Notes: generated from the sequence alone by a model not told the origin. A stretch of DNA of 17,657 bases from Hamiltosporidium magnivora (GCA_004325065.1 PITI01000186.1:1-17657), one strand, 5' to 3'; numbered from the stretch's first letter, positions 8,007 through 17,657 are shown. Program-made: numbers and translations.

Positions 8007-8009
8007 GGG
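8007..8009 (-). promoter_or_regulatory. CCC start-site motif of the Rab gene
   Basis: The minus strand reads ATATCCCTGTA directly before the ATG at 8002. CCC is four bases upstream, matching the microsporidian start-proximal signal. Confidence 0.6.
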
Positions 8010-9436
8010 ATATAAAAAGATCTACAAATATTTTTTTATTTTTTTATAATATAACAGACTTGTAACATATGTTGTTGAGGAAGAAATAAATTTAGTTAAA
8101 GTTTAATATAAAAAGAATAGAAGAATTTTTAAGGGAGGGATTGATGTAATAAGATTATATGAAATTTAGGCAAGAAAATTAATATAAATTAGATTGTATG
8201 AATTATAAGATTAAGAATCTATATATTGAATTGAATGACTTATAAGAGGAAGATATCGATGTAGAAAGCACGAGCAAAAAGTGTGAATTATATAAATGTA
8301 GGAATATAATTTATTTACAAATATTGAAAAAAATTTATATTTTGGCAGAAAAAATACCTCTATCAGTGAAAAATTACATGTTTTATTTTATTATTTCTTA
8401 TTTTAGTCCTATTTTACCTTTCCGGTTCGAGAATCAACAAACAGACCCCAACCTTTTGCTTCGCTATTCCAATTACACACACTAATAGGTCTTTTCATTT
8501 TACACGCAAAGTGGGTTACTGGATCAAAGTATTTCAACTGTAATATGGTCTACATTTTAACGACCAAACTTCTAAATTTTATGTTCCACAAATCAATGAC
8601 CGGTTTTTACACCTGGTTGTTGGTTTTAATACCGTTTTTTGCCTTTCATTTTTGTTATTTCAATCGAGTAACTTGGTGAATAAGGGATAGGCCCATATAT
8701 CTGGTGTGGTTTACATCCCACCAAAATTCTAGCAATGATTTTCACATACATTTTACACAAAAATTGCTAAATAAATAGTTTAAATGTGTTATATTCTTTC
8801 TGCTATTTTTTTCTGCCACCTAATTGAAATATTATATATGATCTCTAGTGTGTATAAACCAAAATATAATTTATCTAAATTAAAGACAAGAGAATACAAA
8901 TCTAATTTAATTCAGGATCCTTTGGTCTTTTTTTTAGAATATAGATTTAAATGCGATTACTTTCAATTAATTCTTGCCGTATTGTATTTATGCTAAAGAT
9001 TTTCATTTTGGAAAGTTAGGTCATGAGTCCGTGAAAATCTTTTTTTGCAGAAGAATCAAAATTATTTCAGCGGAAGCTAAATGATTTTTATGAAAGGACA
9101 TTATCATATCATGGTTGCTGGATATCGACAGTATTTTGATGGAATATAAAATTTTATGAATTTTAATTTATCAAAGATACAGATCACTATATCCACAAAA
9201 GAGCAAAGCGATTGATGAATTTAAAAATCCCAAATAAACTTTCTGTAGTATTGAATCTTCACTTTATATTTAAAACAACGTAGGACCATAAAATATATTA
9301 TATATAAGATATAAGATTAAAGACCTAAAAAAATAATAATTAAACCAGAAGCAATAAAACCACGTAAAAAATTTAATGGAAATTATTCTGTTATAGTAAG
9401 AATTATGTGTGCATTATATATTGTAGACAAATCATG
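8010..9436. other. AT-rich intergenic stretch upstream of the Rab gene
   Basis: About 1.4 kb lie between the Rab start signal and the dispersed repeat. A GC-richer part at about 8405-8780 contains a coding-like scrap, listed separately. A 70-codon ATG frame on the plus strand (8784-8996) has no C-run start signal and no recognisable motif, and I do not call it. The remainder shows nothing I can support. Confidence 0.55.
8412..8549 (-). pseudogene. Coding-like scrap, 46 codons, unrecognised
   Basis: On the minus strand 46 codons are open between TAG (8552-8550) and TAG (8411-8409). The translation has an unusually balanced composition for this AT-rich window, with Trp, Gly, Pro and Cys, for example GWGLFVDSRTGKVK at the end. 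In the same frame about 16 further sense codons lie upstream of the first TAG, and other frames continue in a protein-like way up to about 8740. This suggests an old gene or element with several breaks. No family is recognised, and the evidence is compositional only. Confidence 0.25.
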
Positions 9437-10207
9437 TTTATTTTAAAGTATCACATCTTTTTTAAAACAGTGGCAGGTGTTATATTTGTTTTCATGACAC
9501 TAACCCAGTTCTAGGTATAAAATATATAACTGCTACCCAACACTCCATCCGTACCTCCTGTTATAACAACGTCTCAAAGCCTTTCATCTACCAGGCGTGT
9601 AGAACCTAATTACTAGGCGAGGCAGTTGCCCGGATTTCGAAAATGTCCGTTGCATGGAGTGTTTTCGAAGGCCGAAGCCCCCACTGGGCTCCCCCAAACT
9701 ATGCAGCCTTCCCACTTACTCTTCCCTTTTTGAACTCAATGAACTTCTAGATAAGATATATTTCAGAGATTTACATGGAGTCCACTTAGACAGTGCAATG
9801 TCATACCAACAGGTATAACCTGCTACTTAGCTTTCCTGACTTTAAATGGTTTTTTGTTTTATATCTCCCAGGCGCTAAGTCTTCTAACCCGAGTGAGAAA
9901 GGCTAGGTTTCTGTGTTTTTACATAGAAATTACCTACATGTTTAGCTGCGGTCTGGAATCTGGTTACATAAAAAACTACAAATGAATTCGTAGAAAAGGT
10001 TTCTGCATTTATTAGACCTCTCCTCCTCATACAAACTCCCATGGAACAACCAAAGATGTAGTGTGGTTGTTTTCCCACAAAAAATCCAAAAAATGACCGC
10101 ACACCTATTTCAATACTCATTGTTAAGCAGAAAGTTTTTATGTGGTTATCTTCCCTCTACCAACTAAGTTCGGAATAGTGTCGTTATTTTGATTTTTTTT
10201 GTGATAC
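9437..10207 (+). repeat. Dispersed repeat, GC-richer, best copy
   Basis: The left 187 bases (9437-9623) align with 17472-17657 at the right edge of the window at roughly 80% identity by eye, including exact blocks such as TGTTATATTTGTTTT and GTGTAGAACCTAATTA. The middle (about 9706-9920) aligns with the decayed copy at 893-1110. At least three copies therefore occur in this window. The region is clearly GC-richer than its flanks. GTATCACA (9448-9455) and TGTGATAC (10200-10207) are exact inverted 8-mers that may mark element ends 760 bases apart. No flanking target duplication is clear. A 78-codon minus-strand ATG frame (9884-10120) shows no known domain. The sequence carries no recognisable transposase or reverse transcriptase, so a non-autonomous element or a solo terminal repeat is possible. 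Confidence 0.75.
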
Positions 10208-10851
10208 AACTCGAAAAATAATTTACTTGATATTTGTTTATCGAACATTTCGTACAAAGATCTTAACGCCTTAAGTCTAGAACCATTCAAAATATTTAGT
10301 CTAAAACCTATAGAAAAGAAGTTTAGCGTTTAATATATGAGTAAAATCTCAGTAAAATAAATTGGTAAAATTCTGTTAAATGTGCTAAAAAATTATAAGA
10401 ACAATCTACGATTTCTTTTTGTATATAGAAGACTGTATGAATTATAATATTGGAATATATACAAATACCTAGAATACAATATTTAGACTTTTTTTATTTC
10501 TTAGTTTATTTCTCGGAAAAGTAGTTATTGGTGCGATAAATTTTTGCAATATAAATGTATATTAACGATTAATTTTGAATCCACATGAATCAGCCATACA
10601 GATAAAAAAAAATCAAAGAGAAGTTTTAAAAGGCAACAATTATAACCATAAATAAATTTTAAGACTTATTATAATGTTCGACAATTTTTTTTTTTAATTT
10701 TAAAAAAGGAATTAACAAACGATTCAAAAGGTTTTAATCGATAGTATTATTCGAAATACTATAAATGGATTGTAATTTTGATGATTTATCATTGATAAAA
10801 ATATTATTTCATTGAATTCGATCTAATAAAAATTTGACAATTAAATAATAT
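10208..10851. other. AT-rich upstream region of the 781-aa gene
   Basis: About 640 bases between the repeat and the 781-residue gene. It is AT-rich with many stops in all frames. I see no gene, clear promoter element or repeat beyond short A/T runs. Confidence 0.5.
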
Positions 10852-10853
10852 CC
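10852..10853 (+). promoter_or_regulatory. Weak CC start-site motif of the 781-aa gene
   Basis: The sequence before the ATG reads ATCCTTTATT, a CC pair six bases upstream where the other genes have CCC or longer. It resembles CCCTTATT before the 44-aa gene. It may be a degenerate version of the same signal. Confidence 0.35.
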
Positions 10854-10859
10854 TTTATT

Positions 10860-13205
10860 ATGAATAACAGAATGTTAAGACTGAAAATTTGGCAACATTT
10901 GGTTTTTATCAATAGTTGGATTTTTTCAGCAAACCTTGAAAATGTTACTGATGAGAGAACAAGTAATTCTTCCTCTATAGCAGAAAATCATGTGGCGAAT
11001 AATACAAAAATAGATATTTATACAAATCATTCTATAGACAATATTTTAAGTACGCATATAAATGTGCATCTGACTAATAATAATTATCATGATTCTGGTT
11101 GCCCTCGATATACTATATCCAATCGATTCCATCCTTATCTTTTACCCCAAAGTATATCCGAGGCACCCATAAGTAGTCATGGTTATCAAAGAAACGTTAA
11201 AACACATTTTATTTCGCCAAACACACTTGCATGTTCTAGCACAGATGAAAGAGATCTTAATAGCATGTATTCGACTTATTACAACAAAAACTTTAATTGC
11301 CAGAAACAGAATTTCAAAGTCCCAAATAGACATCCACAGCCTATTGAAAATATTTATTTTGTTCACAGCATATCTAATAATATTACAGGGAATATGCTAC
11401 ATGATATACCTTCAATCCAAAATGAATCTAGCATGATATCAAGTACAGCTACCAAAGATGAATGTTTTCACTCAATGCCTATTCCTCCGCTTCAAGATAA
11501 TATGGATTCTAGAAAAAACATGTTGGATGTTAATGTCAGTGAAGGAAAAATATCTAAAGTCGAAGCCGTGAAAAATATTAGCATTACTTCAGATTTCGGC
11601 TGCCATAAAGAACAAAATAACCAAGCCATAATTTTGAACGGGAGAACTCCTGATATAATAGATGATACAAATATAAATCAAAACAGATCTGATATGTTAC
11701 GTAATGGAAAAACAATTGAAGAGATATGGAGCGATTTAGCCACCAAACCTCGAGAATACATTGCTACATCGGACAATTCAAAAATGTCTAGAACAAAAGT
11801 AGACTTTGATAAGAAAAAAAATATCGTTAACTACTTTAGTAACTATTTTATCGAATTTTCAATGATGCAATTTCAAAAAATATCGAAATATTTGTTCATA
11901 AAATTGAGAGCAATGCAAAGAGACTATGAAAATGTTTTTAAATTCTTAGTAGATTCCGAGAGACTTAATTCAACAGAAAAAGAAAAATATGTTAGAGACA
12001 ATATATTAAGTAGTATTATTGAATATACAGGCCAAAAGAAAATTTTACCGAAAGAAAAAATTCCGGAATTTGTTGAGTTAATATTTTCCAGCATAAATTT
12101 AATCATTCAAAATAAACTTTTGGATAAAGATGCATCTATTCCACAGATTAAATTACATTCCAAGCATTTAAAATATTCTATATATGAATTGGAAAATTTG
12201 TTTTCAGCGGAAATAAGAAATTTAGAAACACAGGACATTGATATTTCAAATATAATAAATTTATGTTCTTTTTTTGTCGAGTATGAAAAGACTTTGTTCG
12301 GTGATATGAATATCAGTACAATAATAGAAGTGTTGAGAATTCCTAGATTAAACGAAACTTTATCTAAACTTAAAGAATGTCTGAATAAAAATATGATTTA
12401 TGAAATATATATGTTTCTAGAGTTGTATGAACAAAATCTTGTGTGCTATATAAGAAAACATCATGTGATTTCCACCATTTTTATTATAAAAGCACTATGT
12501 ATTCATATAAATAGAATAAACTGCACAGACTTCTTTAGAGGTTTGCATAAAGATGTATATTCTAAGCAAAGATTTACATTAGCTACTCAAATTTTCGGTG
12601 CTGGAAGGCTTTTCGAAAGACTATTCAGAAATTTAGAAAATCAAAAAATCAAAGCAGATTGTTATAGAATGTTGAATACTTGTCGTTTGTTTTTTCAAGT
12701 TATAAATTTTTGCGATATAAGTCATTGTCTCCTCAAATTACAAATACCTTGTTTGATAGCCATGATATTTGATAAATCATTTCTATTTAACGAAAACCAA
12801 GTCAACGAATTTATTGCTTTTCTTTTATACCTTATGAAAATTACGGGAGATCATAACGAAAACTTTTATAGCGATAAAACAAAATATTTTTTAGAAATTA
12901 ATAATTTATTGATTGATAACATAACCGAATCAATCATATTATGCATTAATAAAAATAAAAAAATCCGAAGTTCAAAATATGAAATTGAAAAAATAGGAGA
13001 AAAATGCATTCAATTTTTAGATAATTCCTCAAAAACCCCCGAAGAAGAAATAAATCAAAAGGATAGATTACAGCGATTATACATTTCGCAGCTTTACTGG
13101 GTTATTGCTTTCAGAAGTAGAGCTACCAGTTTTTTATTACCGCATAAAAATATTTCACGCTTCTCTAATACTTATTATAGAAAAATAGTTTCTGAATCTG
13201 ATTAA
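10860..13205 (+). CDS. Unknown 781-aa protein, paralogue of the 741-aa protein
   Basis: No widespread family is recognised. The N-terminus resembles a signal peptide: basic residues at 4, 7 and 9, a moderately hydrophobic stretch at 10-24, and a possible cleavage after FSA (22-24). The next 300 residues are rich in Asn, Ser, His and Ile, look disordered and contain four Asn-X-Ser/Thr sites within residues 28-58. Because microsporidia are reported to lack N-glycosylation, these probably reflect composition. From about residue 348 the protein aligns with residue 307 onward of the 741-aa protein. In the first 230 positions after HxxHL (residue 433) I count about 103 identities with no gap. Five cysteines are shared (about 469, 507, 601, 608 and 631). 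The end keeps SQLYW. Met5 is an alternative start that would give a more compact leader; Met1 is nearer the CC motif. A secreted, lineage-specific protein is inferred, not shown. Confidence 0.85.
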   Translation: MNNRMLRLKIWQHLVFINSWIFSANLENVTDERTSNSSSIAENHVANNTKIDIYTNHSIDNILSTHINVHLTNNNYHDSGCPRYTISNRFHPYLLPQSISEAPISSHGYQRNVKTHFISPNTLACSSTDERDLNSMYSTYYNKNFNCQKQNFKVPNRHPQPIENIYFVHSISNNITGNMLHDIPSIQNESSMISSTATKDECFHSMPIPPLQDNMDSRKNMLDVNVSEGKISKVEAVKNISITSDFGCHKEQNNQAIILNGRTPDIIDDTNINQNRSDMLRNGKTIEEIWSDLATKPREYIATSDNSKMSRTKVDFDKKKNIVNYFSNYFIEFSMMQFQKISKYLFIKLRAMQRDYENVFKFLVDSERLNSTEKEKYVRDNILSSIIEYTGQKKILPKEKIPEFVELIFSSINLIIQNKLLDKDASIPQIKLHSKHLKYSIYELENLFSAEIRNLETQDIDISNIINLCSFFVEYEKTLFGDMNISTIIEVLRIPRLNETLSKLKECLNKNMIYEIYMFLELYEQNLVCYIRKHHVISTIFIIKALCIHINRINCTDFFRGLHKDVYSKQRFTLATQIFGAGRLFERLFRNLENQKIKADCYRMLNTCRLFFQVINFCDISHCLLKLQIPCLIAMIFDKSFLFNENQVNEFIAFLLYLMKITGDHNENFYSDKTKYFLEINNLLIDNITESIILCINKNKKIRSSKYEIEKIGEKCIQFLDNSSKTPEEEINQKDRLQRLYISQLYWVIAFRSRATSFLLPHKNISRFSNTYYRKIVSESD

Positions 13206-13233
13206 TATTTAAATTTTATGATTATTAAGTCTT

Positions 13234-13254
13234 CTCATATTATTAAAATATGAG
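13234..13254 (+). other. 8-bp hairpin in the 781-aa gene 3' region
   Basis: CTCATATT (13234-13241) and AATATGAG (13247-13254) pair perfectly around a 5-base loop, 28 bases past the TAA stop. It would lie in the 3' untranslated region, ahead of the first AATAAA. A role in 3'-end formation is possible but not shown. Confidence 0.35.
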
Positions 13255-13276
13255 TTTCGATTCAAAGTATCTTTAA

Positions 13277-13282
13277 AATAAA
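13277..13282 (+). terminator. AATAAA polyadenylation signal of the 781-aa gene
   Basis: This is the first AATAAA after the stop, 71 bases downstream. In such AT-rich DNA the hexamer is common, so use is uncertain. Confidence 0.35.
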
Positions 13283-16200
13283 TAGCTTTTTATTTTATAT
13301 TTATACTTAATTTCTGTGACTTATTTAACCTTTGGTTATTTTCATAACCAGTTATTTAAAATCAAAAATTTCTTATAGCAATTTGATTTAATTTAAAGTT
13401 TTTGGATTATTTATTACTTTATATTTTGAGACTAGTTTCTATTTTCGTCGTTAATTTTTATAATTCATATTACCTTAATTTAAATCTCAATAAATCTCAG
13501 TCGTTTCAGTAATAAATCTTAGGGATTTGAACAGTGTATTTTTAATAGACAACTAATGTGCAAAAACTTAAATTAAGGATAAAATATGTGTGAGTTTTTT
13601 AGAAATTTTGAGATTTTAATTATGTAACCTTCATATACCTATTTTTTCTTAATTTGATGGATTTCAATGAAAAAAAATGTCGTGTCTGGCCATTATAAAA
13701 TTTACTTTATGGGGCAAACAGTCAAAATAACATGGTTTATTCATTCGATTTAGTTCTGATCCGAGTTTTAATTTTTTATGTTTTAACAATGCATCTTCAT
13801 GTCACAAGTAAATTCCTTTTGATATAAAAAGTATGATAGAAGATATTTAACCTCAAACAAAACTTCAAATATAATCGGTCATAGTTTTAAAATCAAAATA
13901 AACTTTTATAAATTTTTATTGTTCTTCATATATATTCTGTGATGTAATTATAGTTTTAATTATTTGATATATATGATAAATTTGACAAATATCGAATTTC
14001 TTTAAATTATTGCTCATTCACAACAAAATTAACTGAGCAATAATTTTAAAAAAATAATTAATTTTTTCTGATAAATTTTATTACAATACAAGTTTGTTTG
14101 ATATTTATGTTTTGGATAGAAAAAATTGTATTTTTTCGAAATTAAATTTTTCATCAAAATGAAATTACTTGTGACAAATATGGAAATTATAGAGATAAAG
14201 AATATAAAAGTTGGAAAAATTATCTTCTAATATGAATCACAATGAAGAAAATATGGGTTTTAAAACAAGACGACAATATATACATCAAAAATGGATAGTT
14301 ATATGCGAAAACCGGTGAAAACATCATTAAAGAAATTTTTCAGGATATAATAAGATAATGCAGGTCAATATAATCGCCTCTGTGTATTCCGATGGTCTTA
14401 TTTGCAGAATATCAGTAGAAAAGTGAATAATAGGAACAGAGCGCGAGTTTAGACAAGAAAGAAAATCCAAAGTATCGGTTAAAACTCGCTTTTATAGCCA
14501 ATAATATAAGCTTCAGTGGAATAACAATTCAAATCTGATTTTATTTGCAATTTTTTTTGGAAAATTCTGATATTTTCTATTAATTTACGAAATTACTGAC
14601 GTGTATTGAGGCTTATGTAGTATCAGGCACATTTTGATTGCAGAACTAGTTTTTATCGAAGAAACTTTTATAAAGTGCAAAGTCTGGTTTGAGAACGCGC
14701 TTGAAAATCTTATTTTTCTCGACGTCCGCTTATGATTTTAAAAACAGACAATGAGTATTCAGTTGTTACGATAAAATAAGCAAATACGTGGTAAATGCAA
14801 CTTTTAATTTTTATCTATAAGAAGGAAGCATTCATTTAATTAGATCTGGTTTACATATAAAATAGACAAATTATACGCAAGCTTCCATAAATTCTAAAAA
14901 TCTCAGCGAAAAAGAGTGATCGATTTATAAAAAACCAGGCTTGGTATAAGCAAACATAAATAAAAGCAATTTACAAAACGCTGATAGAGACTTTTCAAGG
15001 TTTTATAATAAAAATGGTCTTAAATACCAAGAAGATGCAATTTATGGTAAATTATTTTCGATTTTAGATTAAAAAAATGTTCAAAGGTAGAAATCGAAAC
15101 ATCTAAGTGCCATTCGATGAAGATTTATTAAATATTGAGCGTAATAATGTAATAAAATCAATATTTTTCCCACCTTCTAATTTAAAATTTAGATGAATTT
15201 GCGTTTCATAAAAGACAGATGCTCATATACACTTTTTTTACCTAAAATTCAATCCTGATGATGGTTCTCTTGAGAAAGAGTGATTTTGATGAAAATTAAA
15301 GTACAAAAAAAAGTTAGAATTAGTGGCTGTTACAAAGAATGCCGTTATATAGAAATTGTCAGAAGTTTATGTGAATTCCTGTGTAGAATACAAGGAATAT
15401 TAAAACCTCTTTGAAAAAATCCCATATAGAATATCATGTGATGAATTAGTTAATTTGACAAAATAATACATCATTAAAACCTCATTTCTCATAAGAGACA
15501 GTTTATACATTAAAAACCAGTAGTTTCCATTTTACTTTTAATTTCTTAATTTTTGTGTAGAGTTTCTCATTTTTTACATTATTAAAATAAAAATATTAGA
15601 AAAAAAAAAGAATAAGAAACGAAAGTAAATACCGCAAGAAAAGCTTTGAGAATAAATGAATTAAGATGTACAAAAAAAATCTTATATATTAACTTTAGAC
15701 TTTAGATTCGAACAATTTTTTGTGATTCTAGAATAGCTTCAAATACTATACTAAGTCAGATAATGTATAAATGATACGTTTTATAAAGAGACTTATACAT
15801 CTTAAAAGTTTAAATGCTTATTGATATCTGTGAATAATAGTATATAGCAAATTAAAAGCCAAGAAGTATATATTTTGCGAAAACAACAACTTTTTGCATC
15901 GAAAAGAAGCTTTTTACTTCAAATTGATTTCAAGAAAACATAGTACACAATTCTAGATTTTTTGATATCATTAATCATTCATCAACATATACTTCAACTT
16001 AAACTGCAAAGTTTTTAATTTTAATAAAATCAACAAGTATAATATTGCAAATGAAGCATAAAAAACAGATGAAATGTGAGTTTGCTTGTCTATATCAGTT
16101 TAAAAGATGCCTGCAAATGTTAGAATTAAAGTGAACTGATGGTTTTTAAATAATATGAAAGAAAAAATAACCTATTTAAAGAAAAGTAAGCATTAAAAAG

Positions 16201-17471
16201 ACAAGCGATAGTAACCAAGCCATCTTGCAATGTAAAAGATTTTTCTCGCTCAAAATATGAAAAAAAAATAAATTCTAAGAACGAAATTTTATAAAACGAA
16301 ATAGAAAAGTGAAAACTAGTGTCAAAGATATTTGAGGTACAACTAATTAACGAAGAGTAAACGAGATTCTTAAATTTCTTTTATTTAAGAAAATGGCGAT
16401 ACAATAAGCCGTATTACACCGTTTTTAAATAAAAAAATATTATGGTTATTGAGGATTATGTGCGCTGATGGTAATCTTTCAATATTAATAGCTTTTGTAG
16501 AGTTGTGATCAAAAAGAGATGTCCGACTGCATAATTTGGCAAATTAAGCTATTCGGATTAAAAAAATACTGATCTGAAACGCAAATAAATTTATATTTAC
16601 AAAATCAAAAAAGCCGTGTTGTTTGAAAGATTATTAAAACATAATATTTGGAAATAAGGAAGAATACTAGTTTAATAACCACCATCAAAATATAAAACTA
16701 TAGAACAGGTTTATCTTTAGATGAAAAATTAACGAAGATTGCGCTTTAAAATCGGAATCAATTTAAAAAAACAGCTTCAGATTATTAAAAACCCAAAAGC
16801 ACAAAATATGTTTGTTCATTCGCCAATGAGTTCGGAAATAATGTTAAGTTTGCAATTATAAATTTTAAATATACAACCCGAGATAATATTGCTTAAAAAC
16901 TTGAAAAATATTTAAAAAAATTTCGAATAACAGAAGAATAGAAACACAACGCTAATTAATGTCCCTAAAAAAACGACCAAAACCATGTATTTTTAATGAA
17001 GAAGAGATTTGATGTAAGAATGAATTTTTAAGGGATCCAAAAAAATATGACTACAAGACCCACAAAAAAACCGAGCGAAATAAACAACGAATGTAACTAC
17101 TACACATTTAAATCAATTAATAAGCTTCAAGTAAGAAAACTTACACAAAATTTATATAATTCATTGTGTAGATGAAATATCCGAAAACCAACCTTCAACT
17201 AAAAGCAAGGTAAAAAAATAGAATATTTGTACTGGCTAATAAAACAGAAAAAAAGCTAGAAAATAGCAACCAAAACCAAAAAGGATGCACTAGTATTAAA
17301 TAAACTTAAACAAATGCAAAATGTATGAAATTCAAATTTATATTATTCCCTTTAAAAGTATATTATCCCAAATGGCTTCACAAAAATAATTTTCATTCTA
17401 TTTCGTATCACTTACGAGCTTGATTTTGAAAATACAAATAATATTTTCCATTTGCGATATTATTACCACTT
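13283..17471. other. Long AT-rich region without a supported gene
   Basis: About 4.2 kb with stops in all frames and no start with a C-run signal followed by more than a few codons. It holds a 7-bp hairpin (TGGTTAT/ATAACCA, 13333-13350) and a 13-bp inverted repeat (14004-14046). Short protein-like runs exist, for example 15106-15222 on the minus strand, but without start codon or recognisable motif. It may be old mobile-element sequence eroded beyond recognition. Confidence 0.55.
14004..14046. other. 13-bp perfect inverted repeat
   Basis: AAATTATTGCTCA (14004-14016) and TGAGCAATAATTT (14034-14046) are exact reverse complements around a 17-base loop. With a single extra T the pairing continues outward for several bases. 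It lies 0.8 kb past the 781-aa gene, outside any gene. It could be a folded RNA or a palindromic element end. Confidence 0.45.
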
Positions 17472-17657
17472 CTTTATTTAAAAGTATCACATCTTTTTAA
17501 AATAGTGGCAAGTGTTATATTTGTTTTTATGACATTAACGCAGTTCTAGGTTTAACATAAATAACTGCTACCCCACCACTCATCAGTACTCCATGCGAGG
17601 CCTACATCTCAAAGCATTTCATCTACAGGTGTGTAGAACCTAATTAATAAGCGAGGC
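17472..17657 (+). repeat. Dispersed repeat, partial copy at the window edge
   Basis: Aligns with 9437-9623 from the TTTATTT.AAAGTATCACATC left end through AACCTAATTA.TA.GCGAGGC, where the window stops. Orientation is the same as the 9.4 kb copy. A few single-base gaps and a rearranged stretch around 17585-17605 separate the two. The rest of the element presumably continues beyond the window. Confidence 0.75.

Noticed and set aside
8415..8440. A GGTTCGA string resembling a tRNA T-arm.
   Set aside because: No matching stem on either side, and no acceptor or anticodon arm can be formed at the right distance. I found no tRNA or rRNA gene anywhere in the window.
8784..8996. A 70-codon ATG frame on the plus strand.
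   Set aside because: No C-run signal before the ATG, no recognisable motif, hydrophobic/AT-driven composition, and one frame of this length is not surprising by chance here.
9884..10120. A 78-codon minus-strand ATG frame.
   Set aside because: It lies inside the dispersed repeat, has no C-run start signal and no known domain; described with the repeat instead of being called a gene.
14330..14420. A weak look of a DDE-type transposase segment (a YSDG-like string) on the plus strand.
   Set aside because: Only four residues match, surrounded by stops in every frame, with no other element of the family found nearby.
15106..15222. A 39-codon open run on the minus strand with protein-like composition.
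   Set aside because: No start codon, no motif, length within chance expectation; neighbouring frames give no convincing continuation.

Overview
The window looks like a piece of a microsporidian genome, probably one of the larger, AT-rich, gene-poor ones. Several things point this way. The genes are intronless and the proteins compact. Four of the five proposed start codons have a run of C 3 to 6 bases upstream (the fifth has only CC), which is the CCC start signal known from microsporidia. AATAAA signals lie at or inside gene ends. There is also an arthropod-type LINE remnant, and two large proteins I cannot place in any widespread family. The species cannot be read from the sequence. The host type is inferred only from the LINE.

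Layout from left to right. A 44-residue coiled-coil protein gene (minus strand, 103-237) is followed by about 2.7 kb without a convincing gene. That stretch holds a decayed repeat copy (about 741-1110), a hairpin (1764-1803), a GC-rich island (about 2017-2230) and a degenerate direct repeat in a possible dead reading frame (2521-2908). Next is a 741-residue unknown protein (minus, 2954-5179). Beyond it are a possible dead reading frame beside a C8 tract (5396-5635) and the broken 3' end of a LINE reverse transcriptase (about 5900-6390). The two recognisable housekeeping genes follow on the minus strand: SSU72, the RNA polymerase II CTD phosphatase (6459-7040), and a Rab-type GTPase (7406-8002). 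A 2.9 kb gap then holds a coding-like scrap and a 0.76 kb GC-richer repeat (9437-10207). After it comes a 781-residue protein on the plus strand (10860-13205). The last 4.4 kb has no supported gene, only hairpins, and ends inside another copy of the repeat (17472-17657).

The most interesting point is that the 741- and 781-residue proteins are paralogues in opposite orientation on either side of SSU72 and the Rab gene. They align without gaps from about residues 307 and 348 through the conserved start of the last 350 residues. A hand count gives about 103 identities in 230 ungapped positions, with five cysteines shared. Their N-terminal 300-350 residues are Asn/Ser-rich, unalignable, and begin with hydrophobic leader-like stretches. 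This pattern suits a lineage-specific, possibly secreted, fast-evolving family, but no function can be assigned from sequence alone.

The genes show no shared pathway. SSU72 works in nuclear transcription and the Rab in vesicle traffic. Gene density is low, about five genes in 17.7 kb, and much of the remainder appears to be decayed mobile-element sequence.
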